Of a stretch of 64,000 nt of DNA, positions 41,957 to 51,589 are shown piece after piece. The stretch comes from Nocardioides alpinus (GTDB lineage Bacteria; Actinomycetota; Actinomycetes; Propionibacteriales; Nocardioidaceae): NCBI RefSeq assembly GCF_900112035.1, contig NZ_FOKC01000017.1, forward strand, positions 1 through 64,000, given 5' to 3'. The position numbers were made by a program, and so were the translations under genes. Position 1 is the stretch's first letter; each line of letters starts with the position of its first letter. The notes beneath the pieces are model-generated. The model searched no databases and had not been told where the DNA came from. It worked only from the letters and a program-made list of their open reading frames with translations.

Positions 41957-42478
41957 CTACTCCGCGCCGGTGGCCCGGCAGAAGGTGGCGTCTGCCTGGG
42001 CCAGCACCGACTCGACCTGCTTGGGGCGCAGGGTCTTGAACTTCTCGCCGACCACCACCACGACCCCGACGCCGAGCGCGTCGCCGGTGACGACGCGGGC
42101 CTGCTTGAACTGCTGCTTGACGAGGTCGACCGCCGGGTTGGTCGGGTCGTCGGCCCAGATCTGGGTGCTCGCGGCCGGCTGCGGTGAGTCACCGATGTCG
42201 CCGGCGACGAAGCCGCGCTCGGTCAGCTGGGCGCTGGTCGCACCCGCCAGGCCGCTGCGACCGCTGCCGTTGAAGACGCTGACGACGACCTGGTCGCGGC
42301 GCACCTCGGTGCCGGCGGCGACCTCGGTGTCCTCGCAGATGGCGACCGGCTCGTCCTCCGGGAACGGCTCGGTCAGTGCGGTCCAGCCCCAGGCAGCGGC
42401 ACCGACGACGAGCAGGCCGAGGAACGCCAGCGTCAGGGCGGACTTGAGGGCGCCGCTCATCGGGTGCTCACTGGTCAC
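41957..42478 (-). CDS. LytR_C-domain membrane protein
   Basis: A 173-residue protein, GTG start at 42478 (an ATG at 42460 is possible). One N-terminal membrane helix (ALTLAFLGLLVVGAAAWGW) anchors an extracytoplasmic LytR_C domain: QVVVSVFNGSGRSGLAGATS, then the C-terminal part with VVVVVGEKFKTL. LytR_C domains occur alone or behind LytR-CpsA-Psr enzymes and are thought to bind wall polymers. Two Cys (ICEDT, TFCRAT) may form a disulphide. It is the second gene of a pair and overlaps the preceding one by 11 bases if GTG 42478 is used. Confidence 0.85.
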   Translation of the reverse strand: MTSEHPMSGALKSALTLAFLGLLVVGAAAWGWTALTEPFPEDEPVAICEDTEVAAGTEVRRDQVVVSVFNGSGRSGLAGATSAQLTERGFVAGDIGDSPQPAASTQIWADDPTNPAVDLVKQQFKQARVVTGDALGVGVVVVVGEKFKTLRPKQVESVLAQADATFCRATGAE

Positions 42479-42779
42479 CGGCCTGGTGGACGCGGGCGTG
42501 CAGCACGCTCCGCTGCTGCAGGGCCGCGCGCAGGGCGCGGTGCAGGCCGTCCTCGAGGTAGAGGTCGCCGCGCCACTGGACGACGTGGGCGAACAGGTCG
42601 CCGTAGAACGTCGAGTCCTCGTCGAGCAGGGTGTCGAGGCGGAGCGTGTCCTTGGTGGTCACCAGCTCGTCGAGCCGGATCTGGCGCGGGGGCAGGTCAG
42701 CCCAGGCGCGCGAGGTCAGCCCGTGGTCGGGGTAGGGGCGGCCGTCGCCCACCCGCTTGAAGATCACGCCGGTGATCAT
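42468..42779 (-). CDS. Conserved 103-residue protein of the family often labelled 'VapB antitoxin'
   Basis: From ATG 42777-42779, a 103-residue protein: VIFKRVGDGRPYPDHGLTSR, then PPRQIRLDELVTTKDTL and STFYGDLFAHVVQWRGDLYL. This family is very conserved in actinobacteria and sits next to the LytR_C gene in many genomes. It is often annotated as a VapB-type antitoxin, but no PIN-domain toxin or any toxin gene is adjacent here, and the sequence has no ribbon-helix-helix or AbrB signature. The label is therefore doubtful. Its conservation and fixed neighbour suggest a housekeeping role. Confidence 0.85.
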   Translation of the reverse strand: MITGVIFKRVGDGRPYPDHGLTSRAWADLPPRQIRLDELVTTKDTLRLDTLLDEDSTFYGDLFAHVVQWRGDLYLEDGLHRALRAALQQRSVLHARVHQAGDQ

Positions 42780-42836
42780 AACGACGCCGCCCCACGGCCC
42801 CTCGTCGTCGCCACCTGCGCTGACTAGGCTCCCGAC

Positions 42837-44498
42837 ATGACCGAGACCCCTGAGGCCGTGCCGACGCCCGCCGAGGCCGCTCCCGAGGCCGCGCCCGTCG
42901 AGGCATCCACCGAGCCCCCCGCCGAGACGCCCACGGCGAGCGACCCGATCTCCGAGGCCGTCGCTCCGGGCTACCGGTTCGAGGGAGCCGCGCTCGAGCT
43001 GGGCGGGCTGATGCTCGACGCCGACGACCTCGGCGACGTCCACATCAGGATCCCGCTCGCCATGCTCAACCGCCACGGCCTGGTCGCCGGCGCCACCGGC
43101 ACCGGCAAGACGAAGACACTGCAGCTGCTGGCCGAGCAGCTCAGCGCCCACGGCGTACCCGTCTTCGCTGCTGACATCAAGGGCGACCTGTCCGGGATCA
43201 GCGTGCCGGGCGAGCCGAGCGACAAGCTCACGGCGCGGACGGCGAGCGTGGGTCAGCAGTGGACGGCTACCGGCTTCCCGACGGAGTTCTACGCGATCGG
43301 CGGCCAGGGCATCGGCGTACCCGTCCGCGTCACCATGACGGCGTTCGGGCCCACCCTGCTGGCGAAGGTGCTCGACCTCAACGAGACGCAGGAGTCCTCG
43401 CTGGGCCTGGTCTTCTACTACTGCGACAAGCAGGGCCTGCCGCTCCTCGACCTCGCCGACCTGCGCGCTGTCCTGCAGTTCCTCACCGGTGACGCGGCCG
43501 GGAAGGCCGAGCTGAAGTCGATCGGCGGCCTCTCGCCCCAGACGGCCGGCGTCATCCTGCGCGAGCTGATCACCTTCGAGGCGCAGGGGGCCGACGTCTT
43601 CTTCGGGGAGCCGGAGTTCGAGACCAAGGACTTCCTCCGGCTGACCGAGGACGGTCGCGGCATCATCAGCCTGCTCGAGCTGCCCCACCTGCAGGACCGG
43701 CCGGCGCTGTTCTCGACCTTCCTGATGTGGCTCCTCGCCGACCTCTTCCACGACCTGCCGGAGGAGGGCGACCTCGACAAGCCCAAGCTGGTGTTCTTCT
43801 TCGACGAGGCCCACCTGCTCTTCAACGACGCCTCCGACGCGTTCCTCGACCAGATCGCCCAGACCGTACGGCTGATCCGCTCCAAGGGTGTCGGTGTCTT
43901 CTTCGTGACGCAGTCGCCGACCGACGTGCCCGACGACGTCCTCGGCCAGCTCGGCTCGCGCATCCAGCACCAGCTCCGCGCGCACACGCCCAACGACGCC
44001 AAGGCGCTGAAGGCGACGGTCAACACCTACCCCAACAGCGCGTACGACGACCTCGGCGAGGTCATCACGTCGCTGGGGATCGGCGAGGCGGTCGTGACGG
44101 TGATGAACGAGCGCGGTGCCCCGACGCCCGTCGCGTGGACCCGCCTCCGGGCGCCGGAGTCGCTGATGGACGCGGCGCCCGCCGAGCAGATGGAGGCGGC
44201 CGTCAAGGCGTCGCCGCTGTCGGCGAAGTACGCCGAGGCGATCGACCGCGAGTCCGCCCGCGAGCTGCTGGCCAAGAAGCTCGAGGAGGGTGCGCGCAAG
44301 GCGGCCGAGGACGCCCGGGTCCAGGAGATGGCCCGTGAGCAGAAGAACGAGCGGGTCACGAAGAAGTCGACCGAGAAGGCTGCGAAGGACGACGACGGCC
44401 TCGTCATGGACGTCGTGAAGTCGACGGCGTTCAAGGACTTCATGCGCACCGCGGCCCGCGAGATCGCCCGGGGGATGTTCAAGAGCGGCCGGCGGTAG
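42837..44498 (+). CDS. HerA-like ATPase (DUF853)
   Basis: A 553-residue FtsK/HerA-superfamily ATPase. After an Ala/Pro/Glu-rich tail (residues 1-45), Walker A GATGTGKTKT (about 84-93) and Walker B LVFFFDEAHLLFND (about 320-333) are clear, plus FFVTQSPTDVPDDVL (sensor). The C-terminus is a charged helical segment. This is the DUF853 (YjgR) group, whose function in bacteria is not settled; archaeal HerA acts with NurA in DNA end processing, but no nurA is present. It diverges from the LytR_C pair and converges on eccC. Confidence 0.9.
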   Translation: MTETPEAVPTPAEAAPEAAPVEASTEPPAETPTASDPISEAVAPGYRFEGAALELGGLMLDADDLGDVHIRIPLAMLNRHGLVAGATGTGKTKTLQLLAEQLSAHGVPVFAADIKGDLSGISVPGEPSDKLTARTASVGQQWTATGFPTEFYAIGGQGIGVPVRVTMTAFGPTLLAKVLDLNETQESSLGLVFYYCDKQGLPLLDLADLRAVLQFLTGDAAGKAELKSIGGLSPQTAGVILRELITFEAQGADVFFGEPEFETKDFLRLTEDGRGIISLLELPHLQDRPALFSTFLMWLLADLFHDLPEEGDLDKPKLVFFFDEAHLLFNDASDAFLDQIAQTVRLIRSKGVGVFFVTQSPTDVPDDVLGQLGSRIQHQLRAHTPNDAKALKATVNTYPNSAYDDLGEVITSLGIGEAVVTVMNERGAPTPVAWTRLRAPESLMDAAPAEQMEAAVKASPLSAKYAEAIDRESARELLAKKLEEGARKAAEDARVQEMAREQKNERVTKKSTEKAAKDDDGLVMDVVKSTAFKDFMRTAAREIARGMFKSGRR

Positions 44499-44756
44499 TT
44501 GCTTGGCGCTCGCTCCGCTCGCGCGTGCTCGCCGCCCTTGAAGACGTCGTCTTCCCTCCTCGCTCGACGGCGCTGCCTCGCTGCGCTCGTCACGCCTGCT
44601 CGCTCGTCAGTCCAGACAACGTCGGGCGACGAGCGCTGTGGCTGGGCCACGCGGCCGACTTGATCCTCTGATCTACGTGGACGCAACGAGCGTGGCGAGC
44701 ACGGGGTCAGGTCATCGAGCACGCCCGAGCGAAGCGAGGGCAATCAAGCCCAGCCC
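44499..44756. repeat. REP-like inverted repeat between convergent genes
   Basis: The 258 bases between the convergent herA-like and eccC genes are bounded by imperfect inverted copies of a GC-rich motif: CGCTCGCTCCGCTCGCGCG near 44508-44530 and its inverted relative near 44717-44745 (GAGCACGCCCGAGCGAAGCG). Such REP-like units lie in intergenic regions across Nocardioides-type genomes and may act in termination. No gene is seen. Confidence 0.55.
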
Positions 44757-47700
44757 TCACATCGTCGGGTCCAGCCAGGCCAGCTGCGCCGTCTGGGTGC
44801 CGCCGTCGCGGGTGACGACGCGGGCGCGGCCCTCGGGCGCCGGCTGCGGGCGGAGGTTGCCGATCAGGACACCCTCGTCGCGCGGACCGGAGAGCATCAC
44901 GCCGGGCATCGCGAGGTCGCGCAGCGACTGGATGACGGGCTCGTAGAGCGCGCGGGAGGCACCACCCGTACGCCGGGCCACGACGACGTGGAGCCCGACG
45001 TCGCGGGCCTGCGCCATCAGCGGCTGCAGCGACGAGACCGGCGAGGACTGCGCGGTCGCGACGAGGTCGTAGTCGTCGACCACGACGTAGACCTCGGCGC
45101 CGGTCCACCAGGAGCGGTTGCGCAGCTGGTCGGGAGTGACGTCGGGGCCCGGGATGCGCCCCTCGAGGTAGGTCGCGATGTCCTTCAACGTCGGCGTCGC
45201 CTGGGTGGCGGACGTCAGGTAGTTGAGGAGGTAGTCGTCCGGCACCTCGCCGAGCATCGAGCGGCGGTAGTCGACCAGGACGATCTGCGCCTCCTTGGGC
45301 GTCCGGGTGCGCATGATCTCGTGGACGTACGCCCGCAGCAGGGCGCTCTTGCCCGACTGCCCGTCGCCGAAGATGAGCATGTGCGGCTCGCTGTCCACGT
45401 CGAGGGCGACGGGGGCGAGCTCCTTCTCGTTGATGCCGAGGAGGACGTGGCGCTCGGGGATCTTGCGGCGGATGGCGTCCTCGCGGACAGCCTCCAGCGT
45501 GACCTTCTCCGGGAGCAGGCGCAGCTTGGGTCCCTGCGGGCCCTTCCACGCCGCGGCCATCTTGTCGATCAGGTCGTCGACACCGTCGCCGAGGGTGTCG
45601 GCGCTGCCGTCGCCGTCGATGCGTGGCAGCGCACCGAGGAAGTGCAGCTTGGACGGCACCAGGCCGCGCCCGGGACGTCCGACCGGCACCAGCGCCGCGA
45701 CCTTGCGGTCGATCTCGGAGTCGAGCGGGTCGCCGAGCCGGAGCTCGAGCTTGGAGCCGAAGACGTCGCGCATCGCGGCGCGGTAGTCGGCCCAGCGCGT
45801 CGAGGCGGTGACGATGTGGAGACCGAACGTCAAGCCGCGCGCGGCGAGCTGCTGGATCTCCATCTCGAGGTCGTCGAACTCCGCGCGCAGCGTGCTCCAG
45901 CCGTCGATGACGAGGAAGACGTCGCCCCAGCCGTCGTCGGCCCGGCCCTGGGCGCGACGTGAGCGGTAGGTCTCGATGGAGTCGATGCCGTTGGTGCGGA
46001 AGTAGGCCTCGCGCCGGTCGACGATGCCCTCGACCTCCGCCATGACCCGGCGTACGACGTCCGGCTCGGAACGCGTCGCGACACCGGACACGTGCGGCAG
46101 GCGGGTGAGCGGCGCGAACGTGCCGCCGCCGAAGTCGAGCACGAAGAACTGCGACTCGGTCGGGGTCGTCACCAGCGCCATGCTGGTGACGATGCTGCGC
46201 AGGAGCGTGCTCTTGCCGGAGCGGGGACCACCCACGACGGCGACGTGGCCGGCTGCGCCGGTGAGGTTGAGCGTCATCGTGTCGCGGCGCTGCTCGCGCG
46301 GGCGGTCGACGGTGCCGAGCGGGATCACCAGCCCGGGGACGTTGCGCCACTGCTGCGACGTCAGGCCCAGCTCGGGGTGCTCGGCCAGGTCGGGCATGAG
46401 CTGGTCGAGGGTGTCGGGGACGTCGAGCGGCGGCAGCCAGACCTGGTGCGCCTCGGGTCCCTTGCCGATCATCCGGGTCACGGCGATGTCGAGCAGCGAG
46501 GGTTGCTCGCCCTGGTGCTGCGCCGCCGGCGCCGGGGTCTCGGGGCCGTCGGTGTCGACCTGCTCGAGCGCCTGCACCTCGGAGATCGTGAACGGCAGGA
46601 TGCCGCGGATCGCGCCGCCCTCGTCGCGCGCCACCCGGGTGCGGCTCGACGGCGGACCGGAGACGTACGCCGCCTTGAAGCGCAGCAGGGTGGACTGGTC
46701 GGGCTTGAGGTAGCCGAGGCCCGGGACGGCGGGCAGCTCGTAGGCGTCGGGCACGCCGAGGACCGCGCGGGACTCGCCGGCCGAGAAGGTGCGCAGCCCG
46801 ACCCGGTAGGACAGGTGGGACTCGAGGCCGCGGAGGCGGCCCTCCTCCAGACGCTGCGAGGCGAGCAGCAGGTGGAGGCCGAGCGAGCGGCCGAGCCGGC
46901 CGATCGCCACGAACAGGTCGATGAACTCGGGCTTGGCCGAGAGCATCTCGGAGAACTCGTCGACGACGATGAACAGCGACGGCATCGGCTCGAGCGGCTC
47001 ACCGTTGGCGCGGGCCTTCTCGTAGTCGCGGACCGACGCGTAGTTGCCGGCGTCGCGCAGCAGCTCCTGGCGCCGCGTCATCTCGCCCGACAGGGCGTCC
47101 TGCATGCGGTCGACGAGGGTGAGCTCGTTGGCGAGGTTGGTGATGACCGCCGAGACGTGCGGCATGTCGGCCATGCCGGCGAAGGTCGCGCCGCCCTTGA
47201 AGTCGACGAGCACCAGGTTGAGCTGCTCCGACGAGTGCGTCATCACCAGGCCGAGCACGAGCGTGCGCAGGAACTCGGACTTGCCGGATCCGGTCGCACC
47301 GATCACCAGGCCGTGCGGGCCCATGCCCTGCTGGGCGGACTCCTTGATGTCGAGGTGGATCAGGCCGCCGGAGTCCCCGATGCCGATCGGCACCCGGAGC
47401 CGGTCACGGGCCGGCCGCGGACGCCAGGCGGTGGACGGGTCGTAGGCGAAGATGTCGCCGAGGCCGAGCAGGTCCATGTGGTCGGGCGTCGACGAGGTGA
47501 TGTCGACGGCGCCGCCCGCGTTGGACGACTCGGCGCTGGCGGTCTTGAGCGGCGCGATCCGGCGCGCGAACGCCTCCGCCGTGGCGATGTCGCACTGGTC
47601 GGCCAGCGCCTTGATCGGCTCGCCCCGCAGGCGCAGCGCCCGTACCGGACGCTTCTCCAGCTCGTCGGGGCCGTCGGCGAACTCGAGCCGCAGCCGTGTC

Positions 47701-48761
47701 GAGTCCTCGAGCTCGTCCCAGCGGCTCGGCAGGTCGAGCAGGGTGACGCCGTGCAGGCCGTCCGGCGGCACGATGTGGTTGCCGGGCGGCAGGTGTCCGC
47801 CGTCGATCACGAGCAGGATGTGCGGCGTTGCGGCGCGCTCGTCGGCGCCGAAGCGCGGCCGGTCGCTGAGGTCGGGAGGGAGCAGGTTGCCCAGGTCGTC
47901 GAGCGAGGTGGAGACCAGTCGCATCGGACCGACGGCGTCGGCCTCGCGGGTGCTCTGGGCGTGGGGCAGCCACTTCACCCAGTCCCAGTGGGTCAGGTTC
48001 TGCTCGGAGCTGAGCACCGCGACCACGAGCTGGTCGGGGTTCTGGAAGGCGGTCGCCGAGCAGATCATCGCCCGGGCGGTCGAGCGCACCTCCTCGGCGT
48101 CACCGCACAGCTCGATGCGGTCGAAGGCGCGCAGGTCGATCGAGGCCGGCAGGTGCGGCTGGAGCCGGTGCACGACCAGCAGCCGGTGCAGGGCCGACGC
48201 GGCGGCGGGATCGACCTGGTCGACCGGCGCGCTCTCGGGCGGCACCAGCTCGAGCGACAACGGCTGCGAGCACAGGCCGTAGCGCACGTGCAGGAAGTTG
48301 TCGTCAGTGCCGGTGTGCTCCCACAACCGGGTGCGGTCCTCGGCGAGCGAGGGGAGTGCAGCCGGCTCGGGGTGGTGCCAGTTCAGCGCGCGGCGCTGCT
48401 GGTCGGCGGCCTCGCGCGCCACCTTCCGGATGTTGCCGAGGTAGCGGAGGTACTCCGTGCGTGAGCCGGTGACCTGCTGCGCGCGCTGCTTGCGCTGGCG
48501 GTCGATCTGGACGACGATGAAGCCGAGGGTGGCGAAGAGGAACATGCCGGCCGCGAGGAAGCTGCGGCCGCGGTTGGAGCCGCTGCCCATGGTCGCGACG
48601 AGCACGATCGAGCCGAGGCTGCCGAGCATCGGGATGGCGTTCATCAGCACGCCGCTCGCGCCCTCGGCGTCCTGCAGCTCCGGCGGTGGCTGCAGCACGA
48701 TCTGGCCGCCGGGCATCTCCGGCTCGTCGAGCCTCTGGCCGCCTCGCAGTGTCGTGCTCAC
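44757..48761 (-). CDS. eccC: Type VII secretion ATPase EccC (fused EccCa-EccCb)
   Basis: A 1334-residue motor protein. Two membrane helices lie near residues 40-58 and 68-88. Three FtsK/SpoIIIE ATPase domains follow. Domain 1 has Walker A GATGSGKSEF (488-497) and Walker B LVLVDFKGGATF. Domain 2 has GGPRSGKSTL and FFVLDFGGGTF. Domain 3 has GDGQSGKSAL and IVLVDYRRSM. Domain 1 normally drives secretion; the two later ones bind substrate signals. The single-chain form is typical for non-mycobacterial actinobacteria. It is divergent from the first eccD-like gene, with 113 bases between the starts. Confidence 0.95.
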   Translation of the reverse strand: MSTTLRGGQRLDEPEMPGGQIVLQPPPELQDAEGASGVLMNAIPMLGSLGSIVLVATMGSGSNRGRSFLAAGMFLFATLGFIVVQIDRQRKQRAQQVTGSRTEYLRYLGNIRKVAREAADQQRRALNWHHPEPAALPSLAEDRTRLWEHTGTDDNFLHVRYGLCSQPLSLELVPPESAPVDQVDPAAASALHRLLVVHRLQPHLPASIDLRAFDRIELCGDAEEVRSTARAMICSATAFQNPDQLVVAVLSSEQNLTHWDWVKWLPHAQSTREADAVGPMRLVSTSLDDLGNLLPPDLSDRPRFGADERAATPHILLVIDGGHLPPGNHIVPPDGLHGVTLLDLPSRWDELEDSTRLRLEFADGPDELEKRPVRALRLRGEPIKALADQCDIATAEAFARRIAPLKTASAESSNAGGAVDITSSTPDHMDLLGLGDIFAYDPSTAWRPRPARDRLRVPIGIGDSGGLIHLDIKESAQQGMGPHGLVIGATGSGKSEFLRTLVLGLVMTHSSEQLNLVLVDFKGGATFAGMADMPHVSAVITNLANELTLVDRMQDALSGEMTRRQELLRDAGNYASVRDYEKARANGEPLEPMPSLFIVVDEFSEMLSAKPEFIDLFVAIGRLGRSLGLHLLLASQRLEEGRLRGLESHLSYRVGLRTFSAGESRAVLGVPDAYELPAVPGLGYLKPDQSTLLRFKAAYVSGPPSSRTRVARDEGGAIRGILPFTISEVQALEQVDTDGPETPAPAAQHQGEQPSLLDIAVTRMIGKGPEAHQVWLPPLDVPDTLDQLMPDLAEHPELGLTSQQWRNVPGLVIPLGTVDRPREQRRDTMTLNLTGAAGHVAVVGGPRSGKSTLLRSIVTSMALVTTPTESQFFVLDFGGGTFAPLTRLPHVSGVATRSEPDVVRRVMAEVEGIVDRREAYFRTNGIDSIETYRSRRAQGRADDGWGDVFLVIDGWSTLRAEFDDLEMEIQQLAARGLTFGLHIVTASTRWADYRAAMRDVFGSKLELRLGDPLDSEIDRKVAALVPVGRPGRGLVPSKLHFLGALPRIDGDGSADTLGDGVDDLIDKMAAAWKGPQGPKLRLLPEKVTLEAVREDAIRRKIPERHVLLGINEKELAPVALDVDSEPHMLIFGDGQSGKSALLRAYVHEIMRTRTPKEAQIVLVDYRRSMLGEVPDDYLLNYLTSATQATPTLKDIATYLEGRIPGPDVTPDQLRNRSWWTGAEVYVVVDDYDLVATAQSSPVSSLQPLMAQARDVGLHVVVARRTGGASRALYEPVIQSLRDLAMPGVMLSGPRDEGVLIGNLRPQPAPEGRARVVTRDGGTQTAQLAWLDPTM

Positions 48762-48874
48762 GCATCCCCCGTTGCCTCACCCGATGAGTCGCGACGATGA
48801 TAGGTGTGCCCCAGCGGCCGCGCGACTAACCTTCACCCAGAACGCCTGCTCGAGGCTCGCGAAGGGGGAAATTC

Positions 48875-50242
48875 GTGTCGGACGTCGCCATGCCCAGCTC
48901 TGCTGACGCGACCATCGCCGTGAGCATCCATGGTCCCGCCGGGGTGCTCGACCTCGTCGTGCCCGCGGGTGCGACGTCGGTGGACGTGGCACGCGAGTAC
49001 GCCAAGCAGGCCGAGGTCCCCGGGATCCCGCTGCTGCAGACGGCGCTCGGCCAGCGGCTCAACGCCTCCCTCCCGCTCGGCGACGCCGGCGTCCAGGCAG
49101 GCGACGTGCTGGTCGCGACCACCGGAGTGCACCGTCCGCGCAAGGTCACGCTCCTCCAGGCAGCCAAGAACGCGCCCGAGAGCCCGGCGCTGGCGTCGAT
49201 GATCGCGACGATCGCCGCCCTCGCCGCCGTCCTCGCAGCCTGGTACGCCGGTCGCGCGGGGGAGGAGACCGTACGCACGGTCGCCGTCGGCATCCTGCTC
49301 GCCTGCGCGCTGGTCAGCGTGATTCCCGTCGGGCGGCACCTGCGCCAGCGCTCCGCCGCGGCGCCCGCCTTCGCGGCCGCCGCTGCCTTCGCGGCGCTGT
49401 ACGAGCCCGGGATCCACCTGCTCCCGGCGATCCTCGGCGCCGCCGGGATCTCTGCGGCCGTGGTCGCCGGCATCGGACGCGCCCTGTCGGCCAGCAGTGA
49501 CGAGATCAGCACCGTGTGGATCGTCAGCGGGCTCGCCGTCTTCGCCTGCTGCGCCCTGCCGGCGCTGCTGGGCTGGGACGCGCGGGTGGCGTGGACGCTG
49601 CTGGTCTTCGGTTCGATGATGGCGGCCCGCTTCGCGCCGTCGCTGGCGATCGACGTGCCCGACGAGGCGCTGCTCGACCTCGACCGGTTGGCGGTCACCG
49701 CCTGGTCGGCACGCGACAGCCAGCGTGGCGGTCGTCGCGGCCGGATCGTCGTCGGCGCCGATGCGATGGAGCGCCTGGTCCACCGGGCCTCGCGCATCGT
49801 CACCGGTGCATCGGTCGCGATCCTCGTCACCGTGCTGGTCGCGAGCCCGCTGCTGCTGCAGAGCGCCACCATCGACCTCGACGTCATCGGTGCGCGGTGC
49901 CTGGTGTTCTTCGCCGGCTGCTCGCTGCTCCTCGCCGCCCGCTCCTACCGCCACGCGGCGGCCCGGGCACTGCTGCGCCTGGCCGGGCTGGGGGCGCTGA
50001 CCGCCCTGGCCGTGCACCTCGTGGTCGGCCCCGGCGCCCCGCACCTGGGCTCCTTCTTCTACGTCGTCGTGGGCCTCGGCGGCATCGCCCTGGCCGCGGC
50101 GGTGGCCACCGGACGAGGCTGGCGATCGGTCTGGTGGTCGCGTCGTGCCGAGGTGGCGGAGTCCCTCTGTGGCAGCTTTGCCTTCGCGTCCGCCGTGGTC
50201 GCGGCCGGGGTTTTCCGCAGGTTGTGGGAAATCACGTCCTGA
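48875..50242 (+). CDS. eccD: EccD-like membrane protein, first copy
   Basis: A 455-residue protein from GTG 48875 with ribosome site AGGGGGA; an ATG 15 bases later is a weaker option. Residues about 12-90 form a ubiquitin-like domain (ATIAVSIHGPAGVLDLVVP, then GATSVDVAREYAKQA). About ten to eleven membrane helices follow. In mycobacteria EccD is a homodimer that lines the membrane cavity. Here two different EccD-like genes flank the substrate genes; see the second copy at 53.1 kb. This copy is the more diverged and ends in an Arg-rich loop plus one helix (FASAVVAAGVF). Confidence 0.75.
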   Translation: MSDVAMPSSADATIAVSIHGPAGVLDLVVPAGATSVDVAREYAKQAEVPGIPLLQTALGQRLNASLPLGDAGVQAGDVLVATTGVHRPRKVTLLQAAKNAPESPALASMIATIAALAAVLAAWYAGRAGEETVRTVAVGILLACALVSVIPVGRHLRQRSAAAPAFAAAAAFAALYEPGIHLLPAILGAAGISAAVVAGIGRALSASSDEISTVWIVSGLAVFACCALPALLGWDARVAWTLLVFGSMMAARFAPSLAIDVPDEALLDLDRLAVTAWSARDSQRGGRRGRIVVGADAMERLVHRASRIVTGASVAILVTVLVASPLLLQSATIDLDVIGARCLVFFAGCSLLLAARSYRHAAARALLRLAGLGALTALAVHLVVGPGAPHLGSFFYVVVGLGGIALAAAVATGRGWRSVWWSRRAEVAESLCGSFAFASAVVAAGVFRRLWEITS

Positions 50243-50387
50243 TGTTTAGGCCCAATTCGGTCGGGTAGATGCACGTCAGCGCGGGGGGCCGGGACGTCTC
50301 CCCGAGTCACCAGGTCCGCCTCACCAGTGGATCACCACCTCACCAAGACACTCGGTCGGTTCGGCCGCCGAGGGAGAAGGATCTTTC

Positions 50388-50699
50388 ATGAGCGAGATTT
50401 ACGGCCAGACAGAGAAGGCTCTCTCCAAGGGCGCCGACTACGTCGACCAGGCCCGCGGCGACGTCAAGAACAAGTGCGGCGTCCTCTCCGGCAACATCCA
50501 GACGATGATGGCGGGATGGGGCGGCCAGGGTGCCTCCGCGTTCAACAACCTGATGATCTCGTGGGACCAGAAGCAGGAGACCATCCTCAAGGCGCTGGAC
50601 CAGCTCTCGGCGTCGATGAAGGAGACCGAGCGCGACAACGTCTCCACCGACGAGAACCAGTCCGCCACCCACACCAACCTTCAGGGCCGTCTCGGCTGA
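50388..50699 (+). CDS. WXG100-family type VII substrate, first of a pair
   Basis: A 103-residue two-helix protein. The turn motif is W44-G-G46 (MAGWGGQGASAF). The ribosome site GAGAAGGAT lies before ATG 50388. The C-terminal tail (STDENQSATHTNLQGRLG) has no Y-x-x-x-D/E secretion motif. WXG100 proteins form four-helix heterodimers with a partner, here the next gene, 32 bases downstream. One of the pair carries the export signal. Confidence 0.9.
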   Translation: MSEIYGQTEKALSKGADYVDQARGDVKNKCGVLSGNIQTMMAGWGGQGASAFNNLMISWDQKQETILKALDQLSASMKETERDNVSTDENQSATHTNLQGRLG

Positions 50700-50731
50700 T
50701 CGCCGACACCCCTCACTGACCAAGGAGATCG

Positions 50732-51025
50732 ATGATGAGTTTCGACGGAATCAAGGTTCAGCACGGCCACCTCGACGCCGGTGCCGCCGACGTCATGAAG
50801 GCGGCCAAGGACATCGAGGCCCGCCTCGACCAGCTCGAGACCGAGCTCAACCCGCTGCGCTCGGACTGGAACGGTAACGCCAAGATGGCCTACGACCAGG
50901 CCAAGGCCAAGTGGGACCAGGCCATGACCGAGATGACGCTCCTGCTGCAGCAGGCCAGCCAGGGTGTCGACTCGTCCAACGCCGAGTACAAGGCTGCCGA
51001 CGCCCGGGGCGCCAACCGCTTCTGA
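50732..51025 (+). CDS. WXG100-family type VII substrate, second of a pair (carries export motif)
   Basis: A 97-residue two-helix protein with ribosome site AAGGAG; ATG at 50732 is followed by a second ATG at 50735. The turn motif is W46-N-G48 (RSDWNGNA). The tail reads SNAEYKAADARG, which contains Y86-x-x-x-D90, the general type VII export motif Y-x-x-x-(D/E). It would be the partner supplying the signal for the heterodimer with the upstream protein. A strong hairpin follows, probably limiting transcription so that the WXG pair is made in excess. Confidence 0.92.
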   Translation: MMSFDGIKVQHGHLDAGAADVMKAAKDIEARLDQLETELNPLRSDWNGNAKMAYDQAKAKWDQAMTEMTLLLQQASQGVDSSNAEYKAADARGANRF

Positions 51026-51041
51026 GCGCCCCCGCCGTTGC

Positions 51042-51075
51042 GAGGCCGGTCGTCCCTCCGGGGACGGCCGGCCTC
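51042..51075 (+). terminator. Hairpin after the WXG100 pair
   Basis: GAGGCCGGTCGTCCC (51042-51056) pairs with GGGACGGCCGGCCTC (51061-51075): 15 bp with one G-U and a TCCG loop, 17 bases after the WXG100 stop. No T run follows, so it may act as an attenuator or mRNA 3' stabiliser in the operon. Confidence 0.75.
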
Positions 51076-51205
51076 GGGCCATTTCCGGGCGAGGTGCCGC
51101 ACACCACCGCACGAATTCGCCCACTTTGCCGCGCAGTCGGCGCGACGCGGTGACAATGGACGTGCGCCGGGGGTCGGCGCAGGGCGTGAACGTTCGGGGG
51201 AACGC

Positions 51206-51586
51206 GTGGGCACCACCAGGGTCGATGCCGATCTGATCAAGGGCATCTCGTCATCGCTGCGCCAGGCGGCGGGTCACATGGACCCGTCCTACGACCGTTT
51301 CGGGGTCGAGGACGTCGTCCAGGTGCGCAGCCACCGCGACATCGACACGCTCGAGGGCTCGGAGACGAGGGCCGGGAACTTCGGCGCCTTCCACGCGGGC
51401 CAGAGCCTGCGCACGGTGTACGAGCGGGCGCACCAGCGCACCCTCGAGGACCGGCGCGCCCAGGCGAGCAAGGTGCGGCGCTTCGCCCGCGACCTCGAGG
51501 CGTGCCTCGGGGACCTCGAGGGCAACGACGAGCTCGACCGCGAGCACTTCCGGCGCCTCGCGCAGCTGTCCCTGGACGAGGACTGA
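51206..51586 (+). CDS. Helical 126-residue protein of the type VII locus
   Basis: Starts at GTG 51206 with ribosome site GGGGGA. It is an all-helical, charged protein with a repeated Arg/Glu pattern (RTLEDRRAQASKVRRFARDLEA) and no W-x-G turn. It ends four bases before the start of the 456-residue candidate substrate and is probably its dedicated partner, chaperone or WXG-like second subunit. No family is recognised. The frame is open upstream to 51038 but that part lies in the terminator region. Confidence 0.7.
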   Translation: MGTTRVDADLIKGISSSLRQAAGHMDPSYDRFGVEDVVQVRSHRDIDTLEGSETRAGNFGAFHAGQSLRTVYERAHQRTLEDRRAQASKVRRFARDLEACLGDLEGNDELDREHFRRLAQLSLDED

Positions 51587-51589
51587 TCC

